A stretch of DNA of 64,000 nucleotides from Ascidia mentula (GCA_947561715.1 OX387200.1:4900501-4964500), one strand, 5' to 3'; shown: positions 48,804 through 63,705, counted from the stretch's first letter. A program made the numbers and translations. The notes: generated from the letters alone by a model not told the origin.

Positions 48804-51800
48804 CGCAGCTACGTGAGTATCGTTCGAAACTCTTTAAATCAAACGACCGACAGGTACACCCGTCCTTTTGACAAACTGACGGCGCGCGTCGCCTTGCTTT
48901 ATAGTCAAACGCAACCACGTGACCCAAAGTCGTTCGCTAATTGGTCGGTTATACGATGTTTGTGCCTCCACAGTCCACCCCAGTCTTCTCCCTGTAGTTT
49001 GCGCTTCCATGCGCAACGAAGGAATCTGCACAACAAAGTCGGCGGACGAGGCACTTATCCCAAGCGACCAAGCGGTTGAAAACAAATAGGACGGACAGGG
49101 AAAACACAAACGTCCGCTCTATAATCACCACAGACCTATTTTTACGACGGCGTGCTATTTTTAGAATCAGTGACAAAAATCTACCCCAGATTCCTGTTCA
49201 CGCACCCAGGTGACCCCGTACAGCGCACGGTTACCACGCAGTGAAATAACAGCTCGGCTTGAAAGGCCTGCGCACAATGCTTTGGTATAATTCCGGTGGC
49301 AATTCGACATTGCGTACACTTGCTTGTCCCAAGAGTGTGGCAGTCGTTGTATTGAGCAAAGGTGCATTGTGATCATAGTCGACAACTTGGCATTAGAACG
49401 TCTGTGCCACGCAGCAACGCCTTATAATTGCCGCAGTCACAAAACAAAACAATTTAATGAGCGAAAGGAAATGTCCTCTGGTAAACGAGAAGCGTCACGT
49501 GATCAGAGGTTGTCTGCGCATAGTTTTGGCCACAGCACATTTATCCGAAATTAGTCATTCCGCTGAAACCTAACTAAATATTTAATTCTCCACTCGTTTT
49601 ACGACGACCCGAACCCACACCTCCAATGTAACCCAATGAAATTGCAGATATAGAACTGTTCCTCTCTATACATGAACCTTGTATAGCAAACAGATGCATC
49701 CAAGATGGACAGCGCGGTACTAAAACAAACTTCTCGCGCTTTCGACATTGTCCTATACCCAAATGCTGTTTATTTTCACGTGTAGAGTACACAGAGAGTG
49801 AGTTGCGTTGCCCAAAGCAGGGTAAACCAAATATTTACCAGAAAGTCTGGAGTGATTTTTATATGTGCTACAGGAAAGTATTCCCAAGTTTTCCAATGTT
49901 GTTTGCACACAAATTTCAAACAGACACAAGTTTCGCATGTTCACAAAGTGGGTTTGAATTTTGTAAACCAACGCAGTATTCTATAGACGGGAAAAAAAGA
50001 ACAAGACTTTGAGAACAGCAGTTCACCAGGGTTCGTATCTCATCTAACGAGCGCCCCCTGAGAAGCAAAAGCCTTTCGAGGCCGCACAATAATAGGGATT
50101 GTGAAAAATCCGCTGCAAACGATTTAGGATCTCTGCCTGATCACACGGAAACATCACGTGACATATGCAAAGGGTCAACGGGTTTATAGTAAAAGGGTCA
50201 ACATTGCAGCAATGTCTTCAGTGGCAGAGGCACGACAACAGCGTTGAGTTCATATCCACATCACGTGTCCTCGACCATTCAACCGTCGTTTACAAATATC
50301 CTGACATAAAAAACTTTTGTTCCCTGGGAGATGACAAAAATCCTAACAAATACACATATCTATTGCCGGGCGAAAAGAAGGCGACTTTACAAAATTATCC
50401 AAGGCGCTCGTATCTGATAAACAACTCGGGCCATTCACCCCTTTCCCTAACAAGCAAAATGTTCTCATGTACCAACTCAGCCACAAGTAACAAACACGTC
50501 ACGACTGCGCAAGCGACACCAAACTTACATGCCCTGCGCGACCTTGTGGCTGCCTCAAAACAAATACGAACGCGTTCTCTTGGTTAGTTTCGCATATTCT
50601 TGCGGTGTCGACAAGATGTATATGAACACACGACCGTCAACTCAAAACACCCAGGGTCCGCCGCTACCATATATGCGCCTGAAGACTTTCCCTTGCATTC
50701 GTTGTAGTTGGCCCGGCAACACGTCGGGTGAAAGTTGCAACCCACGGTAACTCCGGCTGCTCCACCTGCTATTGTTTTCAGAGGAACTTGCGCGAAACCG
50801 CGGATTTCAATGCGGTCGACCGCGACGAGAAAACAACAAATGTGACTTCAAGGCAAGCTAACTCAAAGCATTCCTTTCAATCAGCGGCCCCAAACGCCCA
50901 GTGTGTCGACCAATGGCGTCGAGTCCGGGCTTCGTTTTTTACACACAGAATCATCTGTTTGCCACTACAGTCCCCGCCGCAATCGATATCCAGTTACAAA
51001 GAACGCAGACGAATAAATTGAATGAAATGTAGGGGCGGCTGGTCGCGCATTCAACTGTCTGTTGACAAGCAATATTTCAATGGGTGTCGGTTCGCAAAGA
51101 CGGTCGTTGCCAAACACAAGCACCGCCTATAGTTTTAATCCAGTGGCAAAAACTCAATTTTGTTAAGCTTCGTCGTCGTCTGCAACAAGTCTTGGGAATG
51201 TACATCTTTAAGATTATTTATGTGCTTCCAATTCCCCAGGAGTGGAATAAAGTCGCAATAATCCTTATTCGGCATGCCTCTTCTTGATCTATATGCTACC
51301 AATATACCTTAGTCACTTGGTGCCAACAACAAAACTTCATTTTATCGCTCTATTGATCGATCTGGTCCAAGTCCAAATGAAATACGCCGCAAATCTCCAC
51401 CATCCACCTATATATGTTCGTCATCACGCCGCATGAGCGCCAGAATAAAAAAAGGGAAACTTCGGAGGTGGGCCAGAGAGCGGTGAAATCACTGAAAACT
51501 TTCCCTTTCGGACGTCGGTTTACGCGTGTAGATCGACTAATTATGGAATTCTCGACGTAGACGAGGCTCCGCGCTAGTGGCTCGCCTATCACGAGCGATG
51601 TAATAAATATTTTGCCCAGTACCTAAGTCGCATGCGAAACAAGCCTGCTACGTCCTAGGAGGCGGAGCACAAGCCTCGCATGGTCAACAAATACCGAAAA
51701 AGTGTGACTTTCTGAACCCGGCCCTTCAAAACGTTTACCGCGTTTCGACATTTCAGAAATGTTTCTGGTCGATACACAGCGATCGCGCACGCGTAAAACT

Positions 51801-52251
51801 TAACCCGCCAATCCACCTATTAACGCCCTTTAATTTGGCGCATTTTTTCGCGTTGACGTAGTTTGCTGCCTGGTATTGGAAAATCGACCGCTCTCAGGTA
51901 ATTGACGATATTTTTGTCGTTCAAGCAACAGGACAGGTTTCGTTGCGTTTTGTCCGCGCACTGCTGTCCTATAATATTGCGTTTTAGTTTCATTTCTGTT
52001 TAATCGCAGTTCCACATAGCACGTTACCAATTATGTTTTAAGGAAAAGAAACAATGTTATTAATAATAAAACAGGATAATTTGTGGCGACTTTGCAATGA
52101 ATATGTGGTAAAATGTTGTTTTACCCAAAACGAGCCCACAACGAAAATATTTTTCTTCCCAATATTGACGCTTTGTAATCCATATGACTAAGATCGATAC
52201 AGATTAAGTGCATGAAAACTAGAAAAGAATTACCCGCAATTTACATAAAAT

Positions 52252-52335
52252 ATTTTTTTTGACCGCACCGGAATTTGAACCCAGGATATTATATATATGG
52301 GTCGGGCGCTTGAACAATGCTGCCAATCACCTGCC
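52252..52335 (-). mobile_element. tRNA-derived SINE-like copy with A-tail
   Basis: On the minus strand: a GATTGGCAGCATTGTTCAAG stretch resembling a pol III A box, GGGTTCAAATTCC matching the B box, then GGTGCGGTC and a run of A. The D-arm-like and T-arm-like parts are recognisable, but the 5' acceptor strand does not pair with the 3' one, so it is not an intact tRNA gene. Confidence 0.5.
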
Positions 52336-53034
52336 ATGCATAAAATAAGAAATAAAAAGTAAAAAACAAAGCAGGTCAAATGCCACCTTGTGGTCGCTGT
52401 ACCTATTTTTAAAAGCTAAATTTATTTCAGCTTTTGGTTTCCAAGAAGAGTACAATTGTTGCCGATTAGAAAATAGAACGCTAAACTCGGTAACCGTGTC
52501 GTCAACGTTTCACCAAAACCAGTATTTCACGTAACCGATCCCAAAACAGGCAGAGTGGCGAAGCGTGCAAAGTTACACCGCACTCGCATTAGGATTAACG
52601 GATGAGGACACGGTTTATCCACTGACTCACATCACTTGCGCGCGCAAGAAACGCGGCTACGGGCCCCGGTCGACGGCGAAGCCCTCGCGCTCGAACTGTG
52701 CCGTTCTGCGCGCAAACACTGTGGCGGGTTACCCGGATAAATACGGCAATGCTATATATAACCACCACAGTACCGTCAAGCAATGTAACTTGCTTCGAAC
52801 ATGACAGGGAACAACAAACATGCGTTTCTCCGCTTTAACGATGTGGCGCTGTTGAAGATGGATGCCCATTTACGGTTAAGCTCCCACCGGAAGGTCGAAA
52901 TCTCTGCAACGTTCGATGTGGTTTGGCAGCTTCGGGAATTAGAACTGCCCACTTCGCAAAGAACGCCGGGGAATCCGATGCTAAATCGTACAGCCTTAAT
53001 TTCCGCGGGACGAGGCTGGAAATACGACTACTTG

Positions 53035-53130
53035 GGCGGGCGATTGCTATCATCGGTCAAACCGTGTACAAACACGAAGGTTTCGGAGCAGCATGACCGC
53101 GGTTCCAATCCCAGTGCGGCAAAAAATAAA
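53035..53130 (+). mobile_element. Second tRNA-derived SINE-like copy, opposite orientation
   Basis: Plus strand: GATTGCTATCATCGGTCAAA (A-box region), GCGGTTCCAATCCC (B box), AGTGCGGC, then AAAAAATAAAA. The order and the 3' end (GTGCGG followed by A-rich tail) parallel the copy at 52252-52335 only 0.8 kb away, which supports one family with two independent insertions. Confidence 0.5.
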
Positions 53131-56100
53131 ATGACAGTCCTAAGGTTAAAGCAGAGTTGCAGATTCATGTTGCTGCAACGATGAACAATTCCTGCTGCAG
53201 AATATTTTCTATCGCTTTCTTCTGCCTTTTCAGTCACAGATTTCTCAGTAATAGTATGTAATTTGTCTCACGCCACTTATCGATCGAATCGTTAACTAAG
53301 TTCCAAACACTACATGTGGCAGTCATACGCTTTCACATCAATAATGACTGTTCGCTAATTATAACCAGTTCTTTCGGCCTTACCAAAAGAGGGAAAAAAT
53401 TACAGCCATACCAAAGGGAAAATTTTGACCTTTTCGGATCAGTTGCGGTCAGCGCAAGCATCCTTAACGGCGGGCGCTTAACGATGTTTCGCAACCATCA
53501 ACTCAAAATTGCAATTTACCCATGAAACATGTTTTCGTGTTTACGGGTCGCACCGATGAAATCACACCTCGGCCATGCTCGACGTTCTAGTTCAATCGGG
53601 TACCCAACCTTCACCATGGAGCCTCGGATAGCTTGACAGTTTGACAGGGATTACGACCACTTTTACGCGCTTTCGCGTGATTGATAAAAACAGAACTGAA
53701 CTGCGCGGTTGAAAACACGAGGTGTTGAATACGAAAATGAAAATTGTTGATTACTTTGACGTCTCCGATTTGCGCACGGCCTGGAATTTCTCCTTGACGA
53801 AAAAAAAGGTCGGTTGTACAGGAGAAAGAATAAACTACTTGCAATACATTAAAAATAATAGGACAAGTGGGGAGAAACATATCCAGATTCCCGTTCCCAA
53901 TATGCGTAAAACGCTGTAATTCACCACGGTGACGACCAGAGCGATAACTTCGAATAATCGGTATTAACATTGCCAATGTTACAAATATTTCCGAGAAAAA
54001 CGCAATGGGATATAAATTTTCCACCAGCCGTGGGTTGTTTTTAAGAAAAAGGCAGACTAAAAAATATTTTCCTTTCGTTGTGGGATCTTATCACAGACGA
54101 TTACCTTAGTTTCGTTGGTTAAATCATGACAATGTACACAGAATATGGCATATGAAAATTACACTGTCAGCAGAAAGCATACCACATGACCGAAACAGGA
54201 ACATGAATGTCGCAATTTGAAACGCACAGCACAGGAAATATGCCATCATGGTGCAAAAATGAACAGCACAAGACAAACCGAAGCTAAGCACGACAAGCGT
54301 CGGGGGACTTACGTCACGCTGAGCTACCGAACCACTAGTTTCCCTTTCAGAAAATCCGTCCTAAATTCTCCGGTTTACCGGCGGTTGTAGACGGCGGCGC
54401 GTGAGCGGAAAATCTCCAGTAAATTGCCGAGTTCGTGACCAGAAATTCCTGCAGGCGTGTCACGAGGCCCGCAGTTGCAAGGCGATTCTTGTTAAGCAAT
54501 GTCTGGACTGTCGAAACTTAACAACATTTTTTACCAGGCAAGATGCCAATAAAGTTTATAACGAGGCAAATTGCCATTTAATCAGCCTAAAATGCCGCGA
54601 ATGGTACCAAACGCGCGGATCTGCATCAACTGCACCACATCGTTCAGTTCTGCCTCCCAAAATGAAAACAAAATGATTCACGAACCACGCTGTTTTTGCG
54701 TTGATCACAGTAGTTAGTAATAATCGATCACAAGGCAGTATCACTTCTCTGAAGCGACAACCGTCAACAAACACAAAAAATCGTCGACTAATTGACGTTT
54801 ATATTAAACCCTCAGATACGCACACTAATACACTTATCTTTCCAAAAACAAAGATCGGTGTTTTTATTACAGACAACTTCCCGAAAACCACCAGGCTGTT
54901 TTACAGTCTCTCCCTTAAAACCGCAACTCCTGCGTCACCGAAAAGTGTGACTACCCTGGCAAACTACGGGCAGCGCCCGAGGGAGGGACGAAAATCTCTC
55001 AGGAAAAAAGTTTCCCGACATGGGAGGAGCACCGCAAACCCCCAAAGCACAGCAGGAGCAGGTTCAAAGCCTCCTGACAACGCCACGCAGAGAGCGAACG
55101 CTGACTCGTGAAAGTCAGCACTTGTAGGCTATCTGCTACTGTATGAAGTCGGCACTTTTCCGCCACCGATTTTGCTGTCAAAACAACCCCCTACGCAGTG
55201 CATTGCGCAATGTCAAAAATCCTGCTCTGCGCAATGTCAACAACTTTGCGCAGGGATGTGCAAATATATTGCGTGCTCGGTTGTTATTTACCTCGAGCTC
55301 CGAACGGTCGTTGTCCCGCGTTTCAATAATTAATCAAAGTCAGGAGGACTTGGAGGGGGTGGCGTGTTTCAAAGGGAGTTACATCATACCGCGCGTTCCG
55401 CAGGCAAGCCTGTTTGTCGACCTGCAGGGTTTTTAATATTCAGGCACAGGCGGCAAGGTGACCTTCGCACTTTCTGACGCAACTACTCCACTCTTTCTTT
55501 CGTTAACGGGCGTTTAACAGCGCCAACCACACAGAGAGCACTGCAGAAAGCAATGACCCTCGTTAGTTGTGTTTACCGTCAGCATTTAAGAGTTTGTAAA
55601 CAACCACAATGCTTTTAGAACGACCGTCGTTGGCACCTTACAACGTCTTCACGTTTAATATATCCCAAAGCACGCGGATTTTACCTTCATAGCAAACCGT
55701 CCGTCGCTTGGCAACTGACATTCTGTATCTCCTCAGCGACAGTCATATTTTGCAGTTGATAAACGTAGATCGTATTAATATAATGGCTCGAGGGATTCCA
55801 AGTAATCTAACCTTCCCGATGCCTGTCTAAACTCTCCTCCTACCTGCGCTAAACAAACTCATCGCCATTTCCACGAGCGTATTAGAGGCCGTCGATATTA
55901 AATTAACGGAGTTTAAACATTAAACGATCAAGAGATGGCCCTGAACACACTCGGGTCATGCAAGTTAACTAAGATGACGGGATATCAACACCCAATCAAG
56001 TTGTCTGAGCCATCGGAGGTAGTGGAAGTTCAATACGTCACAACACACAGAAGGTCGTAAAACCAATTAGGCTCTTTTGTGCTATATATACTCACTAAAC

Positions 56101-59100
56101 GACGCAAACTGGCAAACTCGACTGCTAATGATTTTATACTACAATGCTATAAAATCATTAGTATGGTACACGTTTTGAGTGTTAATTATATCTTGCGTTA
56201 TTGTTTTTTTTTGTGTAGTAGTCTGAATGGAAATTGTTTGAGATTGTAGTTTTTAAATATATATATTATTGCCCAAAGTTCGTTAAATCGTTTTGATCAG
56301 TGGTGGCTTGTGTAGAGGCACTGTGTAATTACGACACCCTATTTCCATTTGAAAATATCGGTAATATTCCAGGTGTTATGACCGCTTTTGCTCCTTGCTT
56401 GTGCAATATATTGGCTTGACGTCAGCAACCACCCCACAGTGTATAAATAAGATTAAAAGTATATATTAGTGGCGTATTTTAGCTGTTGTGCAAAAGCGCA
56501 TATAAAAAGTTGCACGTGAGGTGACAAGGGAGGGAGAGAGAGAACAGCGTCGATCCCACAATTCCGGCCGTGGCGTACTGGTGGGCAGTAGTGTATTTGT
56601 TTCTCGGCGTATGTTGAGTTTAAAAACCGTGTATCACATTTTTTAATTATACTATTATTTTCTAAATTGGATTAACAAAAACTTCTGAAGAAGCACTTCC
56701 ACATATTTTAGCTCCATTATGCCAATAGTTTAACTGATTTTGTTAAAACTCAAAATAACAAGTTACGAAATGAAAATTCTCCGTAATTGCTGCTCTGCGC
56801 TCGAACAACCATCGCACAAAGCTGTGATTTTAATAAATTTTCTCAGCAATTTCGTTTAGGCGTGGCTGCATTACAAAGCCTTGAACCCGGCGGAAATTGG
56901 ATACCGACCACGCTATGCACATACTTCATTTGAAACAGACCGCCGGGCGTCATGAACTTACGCTTGAGTAAAGAGTTCTTTAATAACCAACCACCCGTGC
57001 AATATGTTGTCTTAGCTGCGGCTAGTCAACAAAGTCAAGGACAGCGAGCCGCATCATAACCTCGCGGCATCATGCGAGCATTGCGCAAGTGGCGACCGGA
57101 TTGTGTATGTCACCGTGTGTTTTGGCAACACCGGCGAAGCTTACCCAAAATCATTCACTACGTCTTCTCAAGGGACTTACATATAAACTGATGGAAACGA
57201 AACCGCGGGTCATTTATCAAAGTTCGCGCACCTGAAGTTTGTTTTAGCATTAGCAGTGCTTGTGCAAATCCTGTCGGACTTTCCCGCTGATTAATGCAAC
57301 ATATCGGCAACCCTTTGTAACATGTCGACACTCATATCAACAGCCTTGCCCGGAATTTGCATCCCACTCGGCCAGCGGCTGCCATTCAAAAAACGAAAAC
57401 CAACCCGCGGCCGTTCAGTGTTTGTTTCGCCTAGGCAGCGGCTCACTTGCATCGAGCACGTTCTTACAAGCCCGCAAGGTATTGACAGGCGATTAAGGTT
57501 GGCGAACCGACGGATCAGGCCTCGTCGAGTGTGTATGCCGCAAAGTTTAAAGCCTGTGTTCGCCCATGACCGCCGTTAGGCCTCGTGAACTATTGAACCC
57601 TTTGGTGATATTAAACATGTCGTGTCCTGAATTCTAATTAACCATTACTGCCTTATATGCAATGTTTTTTGCCGCCCGGGATTGGGTGAATGCGGATGGC
57701 ATTTCTTAACACCTTTCAGAGGATGAGACGCCCCGACACCGGCGAATTCCATCCCGCAAATCGGATCGCTTTCCGGAGCTCGGTGCAGAAGTTTGGCACG
57801 TACACCAGCTGTCACACAGACGCGCCTGTAAGCTCCCAAACCCACATCCTCAGTGCTTCGTTTATTGAACTCGATTACATCCAAATCTGGTAACCGTAAA
57901 CTTTGAACAATTTCCCAGGGACGTAAAAGAGATCGTTGACTTTGTTCAAGCGATTTGAAAGGACGCTCGACCGAGTCAAGTTGAGTCTGAACTCTTAGTG
58001 TCACTTGAAATTTCCTCTTCAGGCAACGCCAAGTAAACGGATCTGCGCAAAACCGCATCCATTGAAACGTCGTTGTATACCGTGCCCGGATGCTGCCTTT
58101 TCACGTTGTCTTTCGCTGTGTCACTCCGGCACAGGAACCGACATTTGTGGCGTTAGTCACAACCCTTCTCAAAGGGAATCACGCCACCGCAGAAGTGTTG
58201 CGAGAATAGCTAACGGTTGACGCAACTAACAAGACAAGCAGCGAGGGCGCAGAGACCCGGGGAAAAATAGGAAAATTCGGGGAAACTGATCGACTCACAC
58301 AAGAATTTATTGGAAATTTGATAGGTGGGCAAATAGGACTTGTCAGTAGGAAGTTGACAAAGGGTGTTTACACTAGAGCTGGAATTAAACTCGTACAAAG
58401 CACTATAAATTCAACCACGTGATCAAATCAAAACTGTGTAGCCAACCGGCGCTGAAACTATATTTCGCAAAAAAAATGGAATCAAATCAAAACAAACAGC
58501 GCGTTTGGGGTCATGTAAAGGCGTAGAAGGATGAGCGGACCGCACGGAAACAAGACTGCGTTATTTCGGTATTCGAAAACATGACGATAACGTCATCGCT
58601 CCCTAAATCGCCTCTAAATCCCGTAACAGGGAGATTTACCCCACGAGTGGCCGGAAGATTTAGATTGCGCGATGCGATTAGCTGAAGTTCAATTATGACA
58701 CACACGGCGCGAGTTTTCGCCACCTCTTTTGTCGCGTTTTGATCTGTTTGTTTCACACAAATTATCGCCAATCGGCTAAGTGGTAATGCATGTTCTCAAC
58801 AGTGGAAGAACGGCGAGAGCCACAGCGAGGCGCACTGGGCCCATTGTCCGAAAGAGCCCACAGATATCCATATCGCGCTAAATTGCAGATAGGCATCGCG
58901 GATTCGGAACCCGAATCGACAACAGTTACAACTTATCGAAAACAACACGGAGATAGGACATGTCAAATGAACTAAAACACCCTGGAAATGACACACAGTA
59001 GGCCATGGGCCCCGCTCTCCCTTTACAGGAACAATCTGCTTTGTAATCTTTCCACATAAAAGCCGTGAGCTAAAGGCGTCGCTTCGCGGCACTGGGAAGT

Positions 59101-62100
59101 ATCTGATTGGCCGCAAACTAACAAACATAACAAACTACTCACGCGCGAGCGAATTAAGGCGGCTAAATGGTTCTCTAAGTAGAACTTGATGCTTTCGACG
59201 AACACGATCAGCGCGACCCCAGAGCGCAGTAATCTCAACAAAAGGTACACCCGCAAAGTACACCGACACCAAGCACCACAGCTCTCGGCCCATAGCCCAA
59301 TACAACTTCAGGCATACCGTAGGTGATGGTACGCAAACGGCCCGAACGGGCAAATGGGCGAATGGGGTACAAAAACTTATTGTGACGTAAATTGTTTGAA
59401 CAATCCTTGAGCTCACGAGCAACAACGAGTTGGTCGGTAGTTAAATTTCGGAAACCCAATCTCCTGTGAACAGACTCCGAAAAGCATTGACTCAGCGATT
59501 TTACTGCTGACAATAGGCGTTTCTTTCAGGAAACCTGCAGTTCAGGTCAGGTCAGACCACGCCTAAACCAGACCTACAAAAAATGACACGTTGGCCTTAA
59601 CGTAGCTACACGCTTCATAACTTTATTTGTGGCCATATACTGAAAACACACAATACGTTACAACGCCATGAAAAAAATTTGTTGTATTATCATTTTTTAG
59701 GCTAATACTTATGTCACATTTTGCCATAAAATAGAGACACCATCAGAACAGAGACTAAGTAGTCTCTGATCAGAATAAAGAGAAATTCTTGAGGTTTAAA
59801 TTCAACTGCCACAATCCGCCATATTAACTAACAAACCAAATTGGTAAAAACTAAGCAAACCATAAGAAAAGGAAGTTAACTGAAAATAATCAATCCAAAT
59901 GGTTGGTTTTTGTACCTACAAAACTGCCCGTATATCCTTTCATATTGTTAGTCTTCGTGTTTATGGTCTATCTATAGGCTACGCTACCTATTTTTTATTG
60001 TAATGACTACGCGCAAAAAGCAAGAAGTTGCCTCTAAATCAGTTTTGCAGATCAAAAAATTAAACATATTTTTACGTTTTAATTCCTCCTTTGTTTGTAA
60101 TTTTGTTACAACTCGAGGCGTTTCCACTTTGCCCGCGAAGTTACTACACAAACTAACTAAAACTTATACTGTCTCAGCACAGTTCAACGGTTTCAAACGC
60201 TTGCAAAAGCGCCGTTTTTGGCAACATTAACAACATGCATAATTTAAACCCACAGGAAGCATTTCCGAAACAATACTGACTGCTTCTAATCCTTTAATTG
60301 TCCGCAGAGAACACTGGATTAATGAAACAATGACCTTCGCTTTCGAACGACCTTTCTTCGACCAAAAATATGTCAGTTCTCGTCACTCGAAGCTGGTTGA
60401 CAGCAAATGTGAAGAAAAAAACTTGTAAAGATTAGGATCCGAAGTTACGCTCTTTTTCCCTTGGTTCGCACCCCGAAGACGAAAGGAAACCTGCTCTTTT
60501 TCGTTTTCCAACAAATGTGTTTATGACTGATAAAAGGGGTTTGTTCGTCACCGCAATGTGATGCAATATTAATCAGCCGGGAAGTAAAGTGGTGAGTTTA
60601 CGAATGAATGTTAAGAATGGTACAATGAACAATTTGGCGCATATGGCGTTTGAGCATTTCTAGTTAGGCTTTTGGTGAAACCTGCAACCAAGCCATGCAT
60701 ATTTTTAAGTTAGAAATATTTAAAAATAAGCGGCTTATGGCCGCACTATGTGCTGACACCAATGTACGGCACGTAACAACTATATACACAAGCAGCAAAT
60801 AGATTGAAAAATATTGTACACATAACAAGCAGCAGAATTAGAAAAAAGATTAAAAAATAAATTCCTCACGGAAGTTACATTGGAAAACTACCTACACAAA
60901 ACAGAAAAAAACATATTGTTCCAGCATGCCGCTTACATTTTTACCCACACAAACGTCCTACACTATCAACAACCCCATTTCACTTTTAGCATCTGCCTCA
61001 ACGACAAATGGATTGTTTCAGTAAATTAGAACCAAATAAATATTAGAACAGACCAGAATCCGGGTGCCTGTTACGTCATAAGTGGTTTGAGGACAATCAT
61101 GGCATTGTATGTGTTGTTGCCGGGATATTTACAGTATAGTCATAAGCAGTGACTTTGTTGCGACACGTCTATTATTAGTGACTTGAACGCACTCGACATT
61201 TAATTTTTCTTTTCTTGAAGTTCACCCATTTGCGGCAGATGTAATTCTATATCTGCCAAACCCTTCTTTAGCACTCATTTGACCTCTAAATACGTAAAAC
61301 GTGAGAACTTACAAGCAACCATCTGAGCGGCCCTTCAAGAACACCAATTAAAAGTACAATGCTACGCAGTCGAACATACTTATACGGACAGCTGACGTTT
61401 TACTTTGCAATGACGATTGACCCTCCAGCCACCTGGAACTGTGGCAAAATATTTGCCTAAAGTTCTGTGCAAATATTAACACCAGCAAGTGGCACGTGAA
61501 AAGAAGGATTTAATATTTAAGAAAATCTCCCACGCTAAACCGTAACAAAATCCAATATGTTCTCCACTGGAAAAGTTTCAGTAGTTTTCTGACATCCTGC
61601 TCTAAACAACAAACCGCAAGGCAATTAAGCAAGATATATTAATTGTAAGTGTCATTGCATCGGGTGAACTGGTCGCTCTCGAGACTGACCCAAAATAAGA
61701 GCAAAGTCCACCGGAACTATTGCGCAATATGTACGACAGCGGGAAAATAACAGGCCCTTTTGGAACAAATTTCGCGGACTTTGGCATTTTTTCAAAACCT
61801 TGATTCTCATTCCACAGATCGGTTTCAGGTCATGTAAAAAACAAACAAAGCAGCAAATAAGGCTGATTTATTGCTTTTAGAAAGTGGGATAAAGCTGATA
61901 CTCAAGATTGCCATCGATCTGAAACTTACAATGTGGACGACGTGTTGTTTAGTGGGCACAGTATTTTTTTTGGCTTTGGTTTGGAGGTGGTTTCTCCTAA
62001 CACATAGGGATGTCACAAAAATAGGAACTTTTCTTAGAAATATGCCAAGCTTGCATTTAGCACATTTGGAGACAAGATCAGGGCGCCAGTCAAACATATG

Positions 62101-63649
62101 TGCGACAACGATATTTTCTGAGGCGTTGAAAATAAGAATTTTAGAAATAAAGAAGATATTTAGAATTTTATAAATTTTAGAAATGATTAATGCTACACAT
62201 AAATTGATTTTATGGACGCATTAAATGTTATTCAATTCGCCCACTGACAGTTAAAGACCAAAAACTTGTCGAAGTTATAAATATGGGCATATATACTGCG
62301 AATGTAACAATGAGTTCTAGGATAGCTTGTGACTGTTTAAAGTCGTTGCACTTTGGGGTGATTTATTACACAACCCGCTAAATCGTAATAAATTTAATCG
62401 TTTCGCCCAAACGACTGCAAACACGAGGGTGCCAAATTCTCTCTGGGAGAGGCAGCAAATTCAATGCGCAGAGTACACACAAACTCACAGGGGTATGGGT
62501 TAGGTCAATGACGTGTACGTCCACAGCCTTTGTGTTGAAAATGCAAATATTTGTTGTACGCCGAGCTTTCTGGCATGAGAACTTATGGACTACCGTGCGT
62601 ACGCAATAGGTTGTTTTTCAGAGGCAATTAAGTCCTTGCGTTCAACAGCTTGTAACCCATTATCGCCGTATGCCTTGTTTGGCGTTCCAGCGGCGGAGTT
62701 GTGTTGACAAAGAGCGGGCATACGTGATCGCAAAAAAGAGCGATTGTTGCCATAAACCTTTGTTTTTCAGTTGTGACTGCTGCGCACACGATTATTCAAA
62801 CGTGAGGAATGGCTGACGAAAGTTGTGCGCTTTGGAAAGAACAAACACAAATGCTTTGTTTGCTTTTCTCAATATATTTTATTTCCAGTTTTTGTGAATT
62901 CGGTAATTTCAATCTAATTAAGAAACCTGTGTTGCTCGAAATCAATTTTCAAACAACTGAAAAAATCCAGTCTTCCCAACTTTGCTTTTCCCCGACATAC
63001 TTAATATTTATTTAAGAAATGACGAAACCTAGTTTGGAAAACCAGATCAATATCATCACTTCTATATTTAACTTATACGGGCAACTCGGTTCAAGTTCAG
63101 GTACAATTTAATTACAGCTGTTTTATATTTAATTTTAATCTCGAGCAATTTGGAATAGAAATACTAAAAAAAATTAAATTAAACTTAACACCGAATTAGA
63201 ATTACATGTACCCGGGTCTAGTTCAATTACATCTCAACTCGTTTTCATAAATCAAAATTTTGCCATGCATTCGTTTAATCGATCAATCAAAATTATCCAT
63301 GTTTTATCCAGGGTAATGAGCCACAATGATCAGTAAACTGCACTGTTCCAACCTATATCAGATTTCTACTACAATTATCCAGTTGTCCAAATCTGGTGAT
63401 AAGCCGGTCAACGCCTGGTTGAAACAAATGGCATTTATCGTTGTGAGTTTTGGCAAACGTCCAAATTCAATACATTTAAGACAGAAATATAGTCGGCCTC
63501 ATTTACCACTGCAGGTATGACATAGGAAGCTGTTTAGACTTTCGTATATTTGTAATATAGCGCGACCAACAAAACATATTGCTCAAAAGTGAATGAGGAA
63601 AATGTGCACATTCTCATGATCGCTCTTTGGCACTTGAACATCAACCAAC

Positions 63650-63705
63650 CTTGGCAGTTTAAACTGTCCAAAATCTTTAGTCTGTTTCGGCGCCGACTCC
63701 CAACA
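63650..63705 (-). CDS. Possible small exon of the right-edge gene
   Basis: Minus-strand frame CWESAPKQTKDFGQFKLPR between a weak acceptor (CTTGAG) and a GTTGGT donor in phase 2. It would follow the exon ending at 63786 after an 80-bp intron with matching phase 0. Splice signals are poor and no family is recognised, so this is a suggestion only. Confidence 0.22.

Larger units (their letters stand above)
48804..63649. other. Long stretch with no supportable exon
   Basis: About 15 kb right of the first Kir exon. Open frames are short, overlap on both strands and show no domain; the longer ones (50165-50587 plus, 57645-58058 minus, 54701-55111 plus) look random. It contains two SINE-like copies (52252-52335 and 53035-53130) and several CACGTG and TGACGTCA palindromes. 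The first part should include the Kir promoter. The rest could be intergenic or an intron of the gene whose exon touches the right edge. Confidence 0.5.

Noticed and set aside
50015-50075. B-box-like GGGTTCGTATCTC
   Set aside because: Single weak match without an A box, hairpins or tail.
50165-50587. Plus-strand 140-codon frame starting with ATG
   Set aside because: No domain, no biased codon use, and it stands alone in the exon-free region. Probably chance.
54701-55111. Plus-strand 136-codon Thr/Ser/Lys-rich frame
   Set aside because: Starts with TTG, low complexity, no splice context and no recognisable family.
61871-62173. Plus-strand frame with a hydrophobic MWTTCCLVGTVFFLALVW start
   Set aside because: It looks a little like a signal anchor, but the rest is low-complexity, the DNA is AT-rich, and no family or splice pattern supports it.
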